Source: CAZHDI01 sp964531285
Lineage (GTDB): Bacteria > Pseudomonadota > Alphaproteobacteria > JAJFIK01
Length of the DNA stretch: 14,653 bases
Reading direction: 5' to 3'
Assembly (NCBI GenBank): GCA_964531285.1
Contig: CAZHDI010000086.1
Span: 1-14,653 of the forward strand
Position numbers and translations under genes: made by a program. Shown in pieces: positions 1 through 7,389 of this stretch (positions within the stretch are counted from its first letter, which is position 1; every line of letters begins with the position of its first letter). The notes beneath the pieces were generated by a model. That model was not told where the DNA came from and did no database searches. It saw only the letters and a program-made list of their open reading frames with translations.

Positions 1-1060
1 CCCCGTTCTCATCCACCAGATCGCCGAGCCATTGCCGGATGACCCGGTCGGCCCGGCCCTGGGCCGCTCCGGTTGTGCATTCGGTCGCGTCCACGCCGTC
101 GACCTGCGGGACCGGATAGGCCGTGGACCCAAGACCGATGGCGGTGAGATAGCCGGTCTGCCGGACCGCGCGGTCGCACTGCACGTCGGCGCCCGGTGTC
201 AGGCGATCGATGACACTCAGATTGAACAGGCTCGTGGCGATCCCGTCTTCCCGGCCCAGATCCCGGTTTAACTGGAGAGCCTCCGCATGGGCGCGCCTGG
301 CCGATCCGAAATCCGCCCGCTGCTGGCGCAGGCGGCCGATCTTATCGAGTGCCCGGGCGGCCCAGACCGGCTGATCTGCGGTTCCGGCCAAGGCATGAGC
401 GGTTTCATAAGCGCTCATGGCCGCGTCGTAGCGCCCCGATTGCTCCAGCACGCCGGCCAGCGCGAACGGGATTTCGGGATTGTCGGGATCCAGGGCGGCG
501 GCCTCGCGATAGAGCGCCGCAGCTTTGCGGGTATCGGACCGGCGCACCGCGTCGGCGGTGGCCATGAGGGCGTCCGGCGAGGCCGCGCGCGTCTTGGTTT
601 CGGCAACGGGGGCCGGGGTCACGGCGGCGGTCACCGGCACGGGAGCGGCTGCGATGGGTGCGGGCGATTGGAAGGCCGACGCGATGCGCGCGCCCAACCC
701 GTCGGGTTCGGGATAACGGGCGATCAGGCCAAGGGGCGGCAGGGGTTGAGCCGACATTTGCGCGCTAATGCCGCTGCCCATGGCCGACAACAGGGTCGGC
801 GTTCCGGCAATGATCACCCCGCCGGCCATGATCATCAGACCGGCGCGCCGGCGGTTCGTGGCGGGGACCAGCGACGTTGCGGCGGTGACCGCGGGCAGAT
901 GGCGGCGCAGGACCGATGCGACCGCCATACCCAGAAGCGCGGCGGCCGATCCGACGGCAATCCACAGCAACAAGGCGAACAGCCAGGGGCTCAGGGCAGC
1001 CGGCAATGCGCTTCGAGCGATATCGGCGATTGCGCCAGCATAAACGACAGGGTTGTCCAT
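1..1060 (-). CDS. Membrane-anchored TPR-domain protein, N-terminal part (3' end outside window)
   Basis: An open frame starts with ATG at 1060 and runs 353 codons to the left edge without a stop, so the C-terminus is missing. Two hydrophobic stretches, about residues 24-50 and 74-93, are likely membrane segments. An Ala/Pro/Val-rich linker follows at about 132-153. From about 162 on there are TPR-like helical pairs, for example AALYREAAALDPDNPEIPFA near 181-200 and LEQSGRYDAAMSAYETAHAL near 205-224; a further helical stretch follows at about 236-285. TPRs normally mediate protein-protein contacts. No enzymatic motif is visible and the substrate or partner is unknown. The start is supported by the hydrophobic N-terminus beginning soon after it and by a weak purine stretch (ACGGA) just upstream. 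The many ORFs in other frames here are shadows of GC-rich sequence. I do not recognise a specific family. Confidence 0.75.
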   Translation of the reverse strand, partial: MDNPVVYAGAIADIARSALPAALSPWLFALLLWIAVGSAAALLGMAVASVLRRHLPAVTAATSLVPATNRRRAGLMIMAGGVIIAGTPTLLSAMGSGISAQMSAQPLPPLGLIARYPEPDGLGARIASAFQSPAPIAAAPVPVTAAVTPAPVAETKTRAASPDALMATADAVRRSDTRKAAALYREAAALDPDNPEIPFALAGVLEQSGRYDAAMSAYETAHALAGTADQPVWAARALDKIGRLRQQRADFGSARRAHAEALQLNRDLGREDGIATSLFNLSVIDRLTPGADVQCDRAVRQTGYLTAIGLGSTAYPVPQVDGVDATECTTGAAQGRADRVIRQWLGDLVDENG

Positions 1061-1201
1061 TCCGTTCGCACCGCGTCCAATCCATGGTCACGGTTCAAGC
1101 ATACCCCTGTTCCGCAAAAAAGGGGATGGCTTTCCAACGGCGAGGCTTTCCAACGGCGAGGCTGGCCAACGGCAAGGCTGGCGGCGGGACCGTCGACCGG
1201 A
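1061..1201. other. Intergenic spacer with short tandem repeat
   Basis: This 141-bp spacer separates the quinone oxidoreductase stop from the TPR gene start; both genes are on the - strand. It must hold any promoter of the TPR gene, but I see no convincing -35/-10 pair. It contains a weak CCCC/GGGG inverted repeat around 1104-1125 with an A-run in the loop, and the tandem repeat listed separately. Confidence 0.5.
1128..1181. repeat. 16-bp tandem repeat, about 3.4 copies
   Basis: The unit GGCTTTCCAACGGCGA occurs twice exactly (1128-1143 and 1144-1159). A third, diverged copy GGCTGGCCAACGGCAA (1160-1175) and the start of a fourth follow. It is intergenic, between the qor-like stop and the TPR gene start. 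A 16-bp unit is not a multiple of three, so it is not a coding repeat. Function unknown; replication slippage is the simplest origin. Confidence 0.85.
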
Positions 1202-2176
1202 TCACGGCTTAAGGACAATCGCTCCGGCGGTTTCCCGCGCTTCCAGCGCGCGATGGGCATCGGCGGCCCGGTCGAGCGGTAGCGTCCGGTCGACCCGCAC
1301 CGAGACATGGCCGTTCATGATGACGATCATGAGATCCTCGGCCATGGCCTGGAGCGCTTCGGGCGTCGACGCATAGTGAAACAGGGTCGGGCGGGTCACG
1401 AACAGCGACCCCTTGGCCGCCAGGACGGCCGGCGCGAAGGGCGGCACCGCGCCCGATGCGTTGCCGTAGCTGACCATCAATCCGCGCGGCGCCAGGCAAT
1501 CGAGGGACATGTCCCAGGTGTCCTTGCCGACGCCGTCATACACCACCGGCACGCCCTGACCGCCGGTGATGTCCTTGACCCGGGCCGCCACGTCTTCGCT
1601 GCGATAGAGAATGGTGTGGTCGCAGCCATTGGCGCGGGCCAGGTCCGCTTTTTCGGCCGATCCCACCGTGCCGATGACCGTGGCGCCCAGATGCTTGGCC
1701 CATTGGCAGGCCATGAGGCCGACGCCGCCGGCGGCCGCGTGGATGAGCACCGTATGGCCGGGGCGGACCGGAAAGGTCTGGCGCAGCAGGAACTGCACCG
1801 TCAGGCCCTTGAGCAACATGGCGGCGGCGGTGTCGTCGCCGATCGCGTCGGGAATCCGGACCACCCGGTCGGCGGGGCAGAGCTGCGCCTGGGAATACGC
1901 GCCGAGCGGCCCGCTGGCATAGGCGACGCGGTCGCCGACCTTGGGGCGGGTGACGTCCGGCCCGACGGCGTCCACCACACCGGCGGCTTCCAGTCCGAGC
2001 CCCGACGGGAGGGCGACCGGATAGAGGCCGGTGCGGTGATACGTGTCGATGAAATTGACGCCGATGGCCGTATGGCGCACCAGGATCTGGCCCGGTCCCG
2101 GGGCGCCCACCGCGACATCCTCAAGCGCGAGAACCTCAGGGCCGCCCGTCTCATGAATCCTGATCGCCTTGACCAT
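1202..2176 (-). CDS. NADPH:quinone oxidoreductase, zinc-independent MDR family (QorA-like)
   Basis: This 324-residue protein matches the length and layout of bacterial quinone oxidoreductases (about 325 residues). The family reduces quinones or related electrophiles with NADPH in the cytoplasm. The N-terminal catalytic half has the family signature NFIDTYHRTGLY at 41-52 and GLGLEAAGVV at 59-68. The Rossmann half carries the nucleotide-binding glycine motif AAAGGVG at 147-153, followed by GATVIGTVGS. The zinc-binding cysteines of true alcohol dehydrogenases are absent, as expected for the QOR branch. The start ATG at 2176 has GGAGG five bases upstream. It lies only 17 bp downstream of the dienelactone hydrolase stop on the same strand, so the two are probably one transcript. 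The exact substrate cannot be told from sequence; the subfamily call is solid. Confidence 0.9.
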   Translation of the reverse strand: MVKAIRIHETGGPEVLALEDVAVGAPGPGQILVRHTAIGVNFIDTYHRTGLYPVALPSGLGLEAAGVVDAVGPDVTRPKVGDRVAYASGPLGAYSQAQLCPADRVVRIPDAIGDDTAAAMLLKGLTVQFLLRQTFPVRPGHTVLIHAAAGGVGLMACQWAKHLGATVIGTVGSAEKADLARANGCDHTILYRSEDVAARVKDITGGQGVPVVYDGVGKDTWDMSLDCLAPRGLMVSYGNASGAVPPFAPAVLAAKGSLFVTRPTLFHYASTPEALQAMAEDLMIVIMNGHVSVRVDRTLPLDRAADAHRALEARETAGAIVLKP

Positions 2177-2193
2177 TATGGCCTCCGCCGGTG

Positions 2194-2892
2194 TCAGCCC
2201 AAATGCTGCTTGAAGAACGCGATGGTGCGGTCATTCGCCGTGTCGGCAGCGGCTTTATCGTAATGGGCGCCGCCTTCGCGGGCAAAGGCATGATCCTGCT
2301 CGGGATAGGTATGGATCGTCACCAGGGCGTTGCCGTCGAGGCCCTTGATGATTTTGTCCTGCGCCTCGGGCGGGACGAACTCGTCCTTGCCGGCGACATG
2401 GAGCATCACCGGGGCTGTGATGCCCGACTGCTCGTCGAGCCGTTCTTGAATGTTCACGCCGTAAAAGCCGACACTGGCATCGGCATCGGTGCGGGCCGCG
2501 GTGAGATAGGCGAGCTGGCCGCCCAGACAGTAGCCCACGGCGCCGGCCTTGCCCGTGCAGCCGTCGGTCGCCCGCAGGGTTATCAAAGTGGCGGCGATAT
2601 CCTCGACCCCCTTGTCGACATCGAACTTGCCGAAGAGATCGAATGCCTTCTTCCATTCTTCCTCGGTCTTATCGGTGATCTGAATGCCGGGCTCGATGCG
2701 CCAGAACAGATCCGGGCACAGGGCGACAAATCCCTGCGCGGCATAGTGATCGCACAGGTCGCGCATCACGCCGTTGACGCCGAAAATCTCCTGGATCACC
2801 ACCAGGCCGGGCCCAGTGCCCGAGGCCGGTTTGGCCAGGTAGCCGGTGAAGTCGCCGTCGGGGCCAGGGATGGTAATATCGGTGCCGCTCAT
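2194..2892 (-). CDS. Dienelactone hydrolase family protein (carboxymethylenebutenolidase-like)
   Basis: This is a 232-residue alpha/beta hydrolase. The family hydrolyses dienelactone in chloroaromatic degradation, though many members act on other esters. The catalytic set is complete: Cys122 in GYCLGGQ, Asp170 in GKDEFVPP and His201 in EQDHAF, with Glu35 in QEIFG. From memory these are each one residue off the classical Pseudomonas enzyme (Glu36, Cys123, Asp171, His202). I chose the ATG at 2892 because AGGAG lies a few bases upstream and the family N-terminus aligns there. A frame extending to 2982 adds about 30 Arg/Pro-rich residues that look like spurious 5' reading. No signal peptide is seen, so it is probably cytoplasmic. 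It is the upstream gene of a pair with the quinone oxidoreductase. No other aromatic-degradation gene is in the window, so a detoxifying esterase role is as likely as a catabolic one. Confidence 0.9.
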   Translation of the reverse strand: MSGTDITIPGPDGDFTGYLAKPASGTGPGLVVIQEIFGVNGVMRDLCDHYAAQGFVALCPDLFWRIEPGIQITDKTEEEWKKAFDLFGKFDVDKGVEDIAATLITLRATDGCTGKAGAVGYCLGGQLAYLTAARTDADASVGFYGVNIQERLDEQSGITAPVMLHVAGKDEFVPPEAQDKIIKGLDGNALVTIHTYPEQDHAFAREGGAHYDKAAADTANDRTIAFFKQHLG

Positions 2893-3119
2893 ATGCGCTC
2901 TCCTCGGACTGGATGGGTGCCGATCCGGACTGCGGGGGGCGGACCGGCAGGTGAAACGAATGCGGGTGTATGGGTCGGGCATTCCGGGTCCGGCGTCAAT
3001 AGATCCTCAGCCAAATGCACCCCTGCACGCCGGGACCTTTTCCGTGCTAGAACGGTGGCGTGCCCGGTACGCCGGTTGGGGGTTTTCGGCGGCGGTGACG
3101 GGAGCGGAAAGGGACGGCC
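2893..3119. promoter_or_regulatory. Divergent intergenic region
   Basis: These 227 bp separate two divergently read units: dienelactone hydrolase-qor on the - strand and the DUF6489-mnmE-mnmG-rsmG-parAB run on the + strand. Promoters for both should lie here. A TTGACG on the - strand (about 2994-2999) could be a -35 box, but no good -10 sits at 16-18 bp. I cannot call either promoter with confidence. No operator-like palindrome stands out. Confidence 0.35.
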
Positions 3120-3386
3120 ATGAAGATGAGGATCGAAGTCGACTGCACCCCCCAGGAGGCCCGCGCGTTTCTTGGCCTGCCGGATGTGGAGCCGCTCAAC
3201 AAGGCGATGCTGGCCCAGGTCGAAGAGCAGATAGCCAAGAATGCCGCGCTGCTCGATCCCGAGACGATGGCCCGCGCCTGGTTTCCCATGACCAATCCCG
3301 GCGTCGAGGCGATGCAGAAATTCATGGATGCCGCCCTGAAGACGCGCGGCACGCGCAGTGACAGCGCGGACTCGTCAAAGTCGTGA
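3120..3386 (+). CDS. DUF6489-like small protein
   Basis: This is an 88-residue acidic-to-neutral protein beginning MKMRIEVDCTPQEARAFLGL. The N-terminal pattern (basic start, DCTPQEAR, FLGLPDVEPLNKAM) followed by an amphipathic helical stretch and a conserved-looking Trp-Phe-Pro fits the alphaproteobacterial family of unknown function DUF6489, from memory of the family. There is no signal peptide, membrane segment or catalytic motif. The start has a GGGACGG purine-rich stretch just upstream; a second Met two codons later is an alternative. Its stop is 9 bp before the mnmE start, so it is probably co-transcribed with mnmE. The charged, Ser-rich tail (about residues 78-88) looks disordered. Function unknown. 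Confidence 0.75.
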   Translation: MKMRIEVDCTPQEARAFLGLPDVEPLNKAMLAQVEEQIAKNAALLDPETMARAWFPMTNPGVEAMQKFMDAALKTRGTRSDSADSSKS

Positions 3387-3395
3387 CCTCAGGCC

Positions 3396-4751
3396 ATGGA
3401 CGAGTCCACCGGTTCGCCTGACCCCGTCAGCACCATTTTCGCACCGGCCACGGCGCCCGGGCGCGCCGGTGTCGCCATCGTCCGCGTGTCCGGACCGGCG
3501 GCCGGCCGCACGATCCAAGCGCTCAGCGGAAAGCCGGTGCCGGCGCCGCGCGTGGCGGCCTTTCGCCGATTGAAAGATCCGCGTGACGGTCATCCCCTCG
3601 ATGAGGGGCTGGTGCTCTGGTTTCCCGGCCCGGCCAGCTTCACGGGCGAGGATATGGCGGAGTTTCAGATTCATGGCGGGCGCGCCGTCATGGAGGCGAT
3701 GCTTGGCGCGCTGGGGGCGATCGACGGTCTGGTGCCGGCCGGTCCGGGCGATTTCACCCGGCGGGCAGTGGCGCACGGCAAGCTGGATCTGACCCAGGCC
3801 GAAGGTCTGATCGATCTCATCGATGCCGAAACCGAGGGCCAGCGCCGGCAGGCCGCCCGGCAGATGGACGGCGCTTTGGGCCGCCTTTATGAGGGCTGGC
3901 GCGATGAGATTCACCGGGCGCTCGCCTATGCCGAGGCCGAGATCGATTTTCCGGATGAAGGCGATGTGCCGGAGGGATTGATCGCCCGGGTGCGGCCCTG
4001 GATCGAGGCCGTGATGGCCCAGATGGCGGCGCATCTGAAAGATGGGCGCCGGGGCGAGCGGCTCCGGGATGGTGTGTCGGTGGTTCTCTTGGGCGCGCCC
4101 AATGCCGGAAAATCAACGCTTCTCAATGCGTTAGCGCGGCGTGATGTGGCCATCGTGTCGGATATCGCCGGCACGACGCGCGATACGCTTGACGTGGCGC
4201 TGGATCTCGGCGGTATTCCCGTGGTGCTCACCGATACGGCGGGGCTGCGCGACGGGGGTGATGCCATCGAAGCCGAAGGCATCCGGCGGGCCAAACGCCG
4301 GGCGATCGAGGCCGATATCCGCGTCCATGTGGTGGACGGGTCGGCTGGCGAACGGTCTGATTGGACGGTCACGGATACGGCCACGCCGGATCTGAAGGTC
4401 GTAACCAAATTGGATGTGACCACCGCCGATACGCCGCAGGGATCCCGCATTTACGGGTTATCGGCGGTGACCGGCGAGGGTCTCGACCGGTTCGTGGAGG
4501 GATTAACCAATCTGGTTAAGGTCCGGTACGATCCAGGTGAAGCGCCGGCGTTGACCCGGCATCGGCATCGGGCAGCCTTGGAAGCCAGCCATGACGCCTT
4601 ACATCGCGCTCTGTCGGGCGCCGACGGCATGCCGGAACTGGTGGCGGAGGATTTGCGGGCAGCGGCCCATGCCCTTGGGCGGATCACGGGACGGGTCGAT
4701 GTCGAGGATCTGCTCGATATTGTGTTCCGGGATTTCTGCGTCGGTAAGTGA
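3396..4751 (+). CDS. mnmE: tRNA uridine-5-carboxymethylaminomethyl(34) synthesis GTPase MnmE
   Basis: MnmE works with MnmG to install the cmnm5 group on U34 of tRNAs reading split codon boxes. At 451 residues it matches the family (about 450). The N-terminal tetrahydrofolate-binding domain begins STIFAPATAPGRAGVAIVRV (12-31). The G domain, inserted in a helical domain, has G1 GAPNAGKST (233-241), G2 TTRDT (260-264), G3 DTAG (280-283), G4 TKLD (337-340) and G5-like LSA (355-357). The C-terminus ends FCVGK, containing the conserved cysteine (448) of the family CxGK motif. G4 has Thr in place of the usual Asn. The start ATG has only a weak AGG upstream and sits 9 bp after the preceding stop, so translational coupling is plausible. 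Identification is secure. Confidence 0.97.
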   Translation: MDESTGSPDPVSTIFAPATAPGRAGVAIVRVSGPAAGRTIQALSGKPVPAPRVAAFRRLKDPRDGHPLDEGLVLWFPGPASFTGEDMAEFQIHGGRAVMEAMLGALGAIDGLVPAGPGDFTRRAVAHGKLDLTQAEGLIDLIDAETEGQRRQAARQMDGALGRLYEGWRDEIHRALAYAEAEIDFPDEGDVPEGLIARVRPWIEAVMAQMAAHLKDGRRGERLRDGVSVVLLGAPNAGKSTLLNALARRDVAIVSDIAGTTRDTLDVALDLGGIPVVLTDTAGLRDGGDAIEAEGIRRAKRRAIEADIRVHVVDGSAGERSDWTVTDTATPDLKVVTKLDVTTADTPQGSRIYGLSAVTGEGLDRFVEGLTNLVKVRYDPGEAPALTRHRHRAALEASHDALHRALSGADGMPELVAEDLRAAAHALGRITGRVDVEDLLDIVFRDFCVGK

Positions 4752-4752
4752 G

Positions 4753-4770
4753 CCACAGCATTGGCTGTGG
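4753..4770. repeat. Small hairpin just after mnmE stop
   Basis: CCACAGC (4753-4759) and GCTGTGG (4764-4770) form a perfect 7-bp stem with a 4-base ATTG loop. It starts one base after the mnmE stop codon and ends two bases before parS. No T-run follows, so it is not a typical intrinsic terminator. It could slow exonuclease decay or be incidental. Confidence 0.5.
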
Positions 4771-4772
4771 AG

Positions 4773-4788
4773 TGTTTCACGTGAAACA
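4773..4788. promoter_or_regulatory. parS: parS centromere site 1 (ParB-binding)
   Basis: TGTTTCACGTGAAACA is a perfect 16-bp palindrome and an exact match to the widely conserved chromosomal parS consensus recognised by ParB. It lies in the 80-bp gap between mnmE and mnmG, about 2.6 kb upstream of parA. ParB loads here and spreads along the DNA; ParA then moves the ParB-parS complex. Its location close to the par operon is usual for alphaproteobacteria. Confidence 0.95.
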
Positions 4789-4831
4789 AATCGGCCATGC
4801 AGCCGATACGAGTCTGAGGATACGGGCGGTG

Positions 4832-6697
4832 ATGGCCAGCTCCTGTGATGTGATTGTGATTGGCGGCGGCCATGCGGGCTGCGAGGCTGCGGCGGCCAGC
4901 GCGCGCCTCGGCGCGTCCACCGTGCTGCTGACTCATAAGCGCGATACCATCGGCGTCATGTCCTGCAATCCGGCCATCGGCGGATTGGGCAAGGGCCATC
5001 TCGTCCGCGAGATCGATGCCCTGGATGGCATCATGGGCCGTGTGATCGATCAGGCTGGCATCCAATATCGGATGCTGAACCGCCGCAAAGGCCCGGCGGT
5101 CCGGGGGCCCCGCGCTCAGGCCGACCGCGCCCTGTATCGGAAAGCCATGCAGCGCGCGCTTGATGAAATCGATGGCCTGTCGATCGTCGAGGGTATGGTC
5201 GATGATCTGCTGGTTGAAAATGGCGCGGTCGTTGGGGCTGTTCTCGCGGATGGCCGGGAAATCCGCGCGCGGGCTGTCGTCTTGACCACGGGCACGTTCT
5301 TGCGCGGGGTGATCCATCTCGGGGAGAAGAGAATTCCGGCGGGCCGCATGGGCGATGCGCCTGCGGTGCGGTTGGCCCGTCGCCTGGAAGATTTGACCCT
5401 GTCTCTCGGCCGATTGAAGACCGGAACGCCGCCACGGCTGGATGGCCGAACCATCTATTGGGACCGGTTGGAGGTCCAGCCGGGCGACGATCCGCCGGTG
5501 CCGTTCTCGTTTCTCAACGATCGGATCGCGGTGCCGCAGATTCCATGCCACATCACCCGGACAACCGCCGAGACCCATCGCATTATCGCCGATAATCTGG
5601 CGGAATCCGCCGTCTATGCGGGACGGATCGAAGGCCGCGGTCCGCGGTATTGCCCGTCGATTGAGGACAAGGTCGTTCGGTTTGCCGAGCGGGACAGCCA
5701 TCAGATTTTCCTGGAACCGGAAGGTCTGGACGACCACACTGTCTATCCGAACGGCATTTCAACCTGCCTGCCGGAAGCGCTTCAGGCCGCGTTCGTCGCC
5801 ACCATTCCGGGCCTCGAGGACGCGGCGATCCTGCAACCGGGTTATGCCATCGAGTATGACTATGTGGATCCGCGCCAGCTGCGCGCGACCCTGGAAACCA
5901 AGGCCCTGCCGGGCCTGTATCTGGCCGGCCAGATCAACGGGACCACCGGTTATGAAGAGGCCGCGGCCCAAGGGCTGATGGCCGGGCTCAACGCAGCGGC
6001 CCGGGCCGGTGGCCGCGTCGATCCGATGGCTCTGGACCGCAGCGAGGGGTATATCGGCGTCTTGATCGACGATCTGATCACGCGCGGTGTGTCGGAGCCC
6101 TACCGAATGTTCACCTCCCGGGCCGAGTATCGGCTTACCCTGCGGGCGGATAATGCGGACCAACGGCTGACCCCGAGGGGTCTGGATTGGGGATGCATTG
6201 GCCCGGACCGCCGAGCTGCTTTCACCGCTAAACAACGGGCGCTCGATGCCGCGAGAACGCTTATGGCGGAGCGGACCCTCACACCGCCGGACGCCCGCAG
6301 CCACGGCCTGGCGGTCAACCAGGATGGCATCCGGCGCAGCGCCCATGATCTCCTGGCCTATCCGACCATTGGCTTTGGTGACCTGGCGCGCGTCTGGCCG
6401 GATCTCGCGGGTCTGCCGTCACCGATTGTCGAGCAGCTCGAGATCGATGCCCTCTATGCCGGGTATCTGGACCGCCAGACGGCGGATATCGTTGCCTTCC
6501 GCAAGGACGAGTCGTTGCGGCTGCCGGACGATCTGGATTTCGATGGATTGGCCGGGTTGTCCAATGAGATGCGGGAGCGTCTGAAGCAGCACCGGCCAGC
6601 GACCATTGGCCAAGCCGCGCGCATCGAAGGGATCACGCCCGCCGCGATCACCCTGCTCCTGGCCCATATCAAACGCCGGCCGCGGCAATCCGCATGA
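4832..6697 (+). CDS. mnmG: tRNA uridine-5-carboxymethylaminomethyl(34) synthesis enzyme MnmG (GidA)
   Basis: MnmG is the FAD-dependent partner of MnmE in U34 tRNA modification. With ATG at 4832 the protein is 621 residues, close to the usual 620-630. The FAD dinucleotide-binding motif is GGGHAGCEAA (11-20). Other hallmarks are KTGTPPRLDGRTI, GRGPRYCPSIEDK beginning near residue 267, the C-terminal FAD contact GYEEAAAQGLMAGLNAA, and TSRAEYRLTLRADNADQRL. The frame is open up to a GTG at 4748, but that would add 28 residues read through the hairpin and parS. The family N-terminus begins just before the FAD motif, so 4832 is preferred. GAGGA at 4816-4820 is a somewhat distant ribosome-binding site. 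The stop overlaps the rsmG start by 4 bp. Confidence 0.97.
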   Translation: MASSCDVIVIGGGHAGCEAAAASARLGASTVLLTHKRDTIGVMSCNPAIGGLGKGHLVREIDALDGIMGRVIDQAGIQYRMLNRRKGPAVRGPRAQADRALYRKAMQRALDEIDGLSIVEGMVDDLLVENGAVVGAVLADGREIRARAVVLTTGTFLRGVIHLGEKRIPAGRMGDAPAVRLARRLEDLTLSLGRLKTGTPPRLDGRTIYWDRLEVQPGDDPPVPFSFLNDRIAVPQIPCHITRTTAETHRIIADNLAESAVYAGRIEGRGPRYCPSIEDKVVRFAERDSHQIFLEPEGLDDHTVYPNGISTCLPEALQAAFVATIPGLEDAAILQPGYAIEYDYVDPRQLRATLETKALPGLYLAGQINGTTGYEEAAAQGLMAGLNAAARAGGRVDPMALDRSEGYIGVLIDDLITRGVSEPYRMFTSRAEYRLTLRADNADQRLTPRGLDWGCIGPDRRAAFTAKQRALDAARTLMAERTLTPPDARSHGLAVNQDGIRRSAHDLLAYPTIGFGDLARVWPDLAGLPSPIVEQLEIDALYAGYLDRQTADIVAFRKDESLRLPDDLDFDGLAGLSNEMRERLKQHRPATIGQAARIEGITPAAITLLLAHIKRRPRQSA

Positions 6698-7341
6698 CGG
6701 ATCGTGCACCGAGTCCGCCGCAGCTTGATGCGATTCAGGCGTGTGTGGATGTTTCACGTGAAACAGTGGACAGATTTCAGATCCTCGTGGATCACTTGAT
6801 CCGCTGGCAAGCCAGGATCAATCTTGTGGGCCCGGCGACGCTCGAAGATGTCTGGTCCCGTCATGTCATCGACTCGGCGCAGCTTTGGCCGCTCATCCCC
6901 AATGACGCCAAGCGACTGACGGATTTCGGTAGCGGCGGCGGCTTTCCAGGTCTCGTTCTTGCAGCGATGGCGGCCGAGACCGGGTCGCCCCACATTGACT
7001 TGGTGGAAAGTGATCATCGCAAGGCTGCCTTCTTGCGGACATGCGCCCATGCCATGACCCTTAGCGTCGGCGTTCATGTCGCCCGGGCCGAGCAGATCGA
7101 TCCATGGCCCTGTGATGTGATTACGGCGCGGGCGTTTGCGCCCCTGAACCGGCTGTTCGGCTTCACCGCCCGGTTTGCGACCGCGGATACAACCTGGCTT
7201 CTGCCAAAGGGCCGGCAGGCTGACCAGGAATTGACCGAGGCGCGTGAATATTGGACATTTCAGGTGCAACGGATACCGAGCCGAACCGATCCTTCCAGCC
7301 AGATCTTGGTCATTCAGGATGTTGCGCAGCGCAATGCCTGA
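6694..7341 (+). CDS. rsmG: 16S rRNA (guanine(527)-N7)-methyltransferase RsmG (GidB)
   Basis: RsmG methylates N7 of G527 in 16S rRNA using S-adenosylmethionine; its loss is known to give low-level streptomycin resistance. The protein is 215 residues, normal for the family. The SAM-binding glycine motif DFGSGGGFPG is at 77-86, followed by the acidic strand end LVES (103-106). RINLVGPATLEDVWSRHVID (41-60) is the conserved N-terminal block, and ITARAFAPL (143-151) with LLPKGRQ (169-175) complete the fold. The start ATG overlaps the mnmG stop (ATGA), so the two are coupled. A perfect parS lies inside the gene and encodes the DVSRETV segment at 19-25, so this protein stretch is constrained by the DNA site as well. 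Confidence 0.96.
   Translation: MTDRAPSPPQLDAIQACVDVSRETVDRFQILVDHLIRWQARINLVGPATLEDVWSRHVIDSAQLWPLIPNDAKRLTDFGSGGGFPGLVLAAMAAETGSPHIDLVESDHRKAAFLRTCAHAMTLSVGVHVARAEQIDPWPCDVITARAFAPLNRLFGFTARFATADTTWLLPKGRQADQELTEAREYWTFQVQRIPSRTDPSSQILVIQDVAQRNA
6750..6765. promoter_or_regulatory. parS: parS centromere site 2, inside rsmG
   Basis: A second exact TGTTTCACGTGAAACA palindrome lies 56 bp inside the rsmG coding region, about 0.6 kb upstream of parA. It is identical to site 1 and lies 1,977 bp from it. ParB-binding sites within or near gidB are common in alphaproteobacteria. Confidence 0.95.
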
Positions 7342-7389
7342 GAGGTTGGAAACCGTGGTCACGCGTGGGGGCTCTTGAGGAGAACGGGT

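Noticed and set aside
287..3123. Long + strand open frames (287-1282, 1307-2263, 2191-3123)
   Set aside because: They lie opposite the TPR, quinone oxidoreductase and dienelactone hydrolase genes, have no known motifs, and carry the Arg/Gly/Ala bias of antisense frames.
4753..4770. Intrinsic terminator after mnmE
   Set aside because: The stem is only 7 bp, no T-run follows, and mnmG-rsmG downstream look like the same transcription unit.
4748..4831. Upstream GTG start extending MnmG by 28 residues
   Set aside because: It would translate the hairpin and parS into protein and lacks likeness to the family N-terminus, which begins just before the FAD motif.
4451..5737. A 428-codon open frame on the - strand opposite mnmE and mnmG
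   Set aside because: The two + strand genes are unmistakable and this frame is their GC-rich shadow with low-complexity composition.
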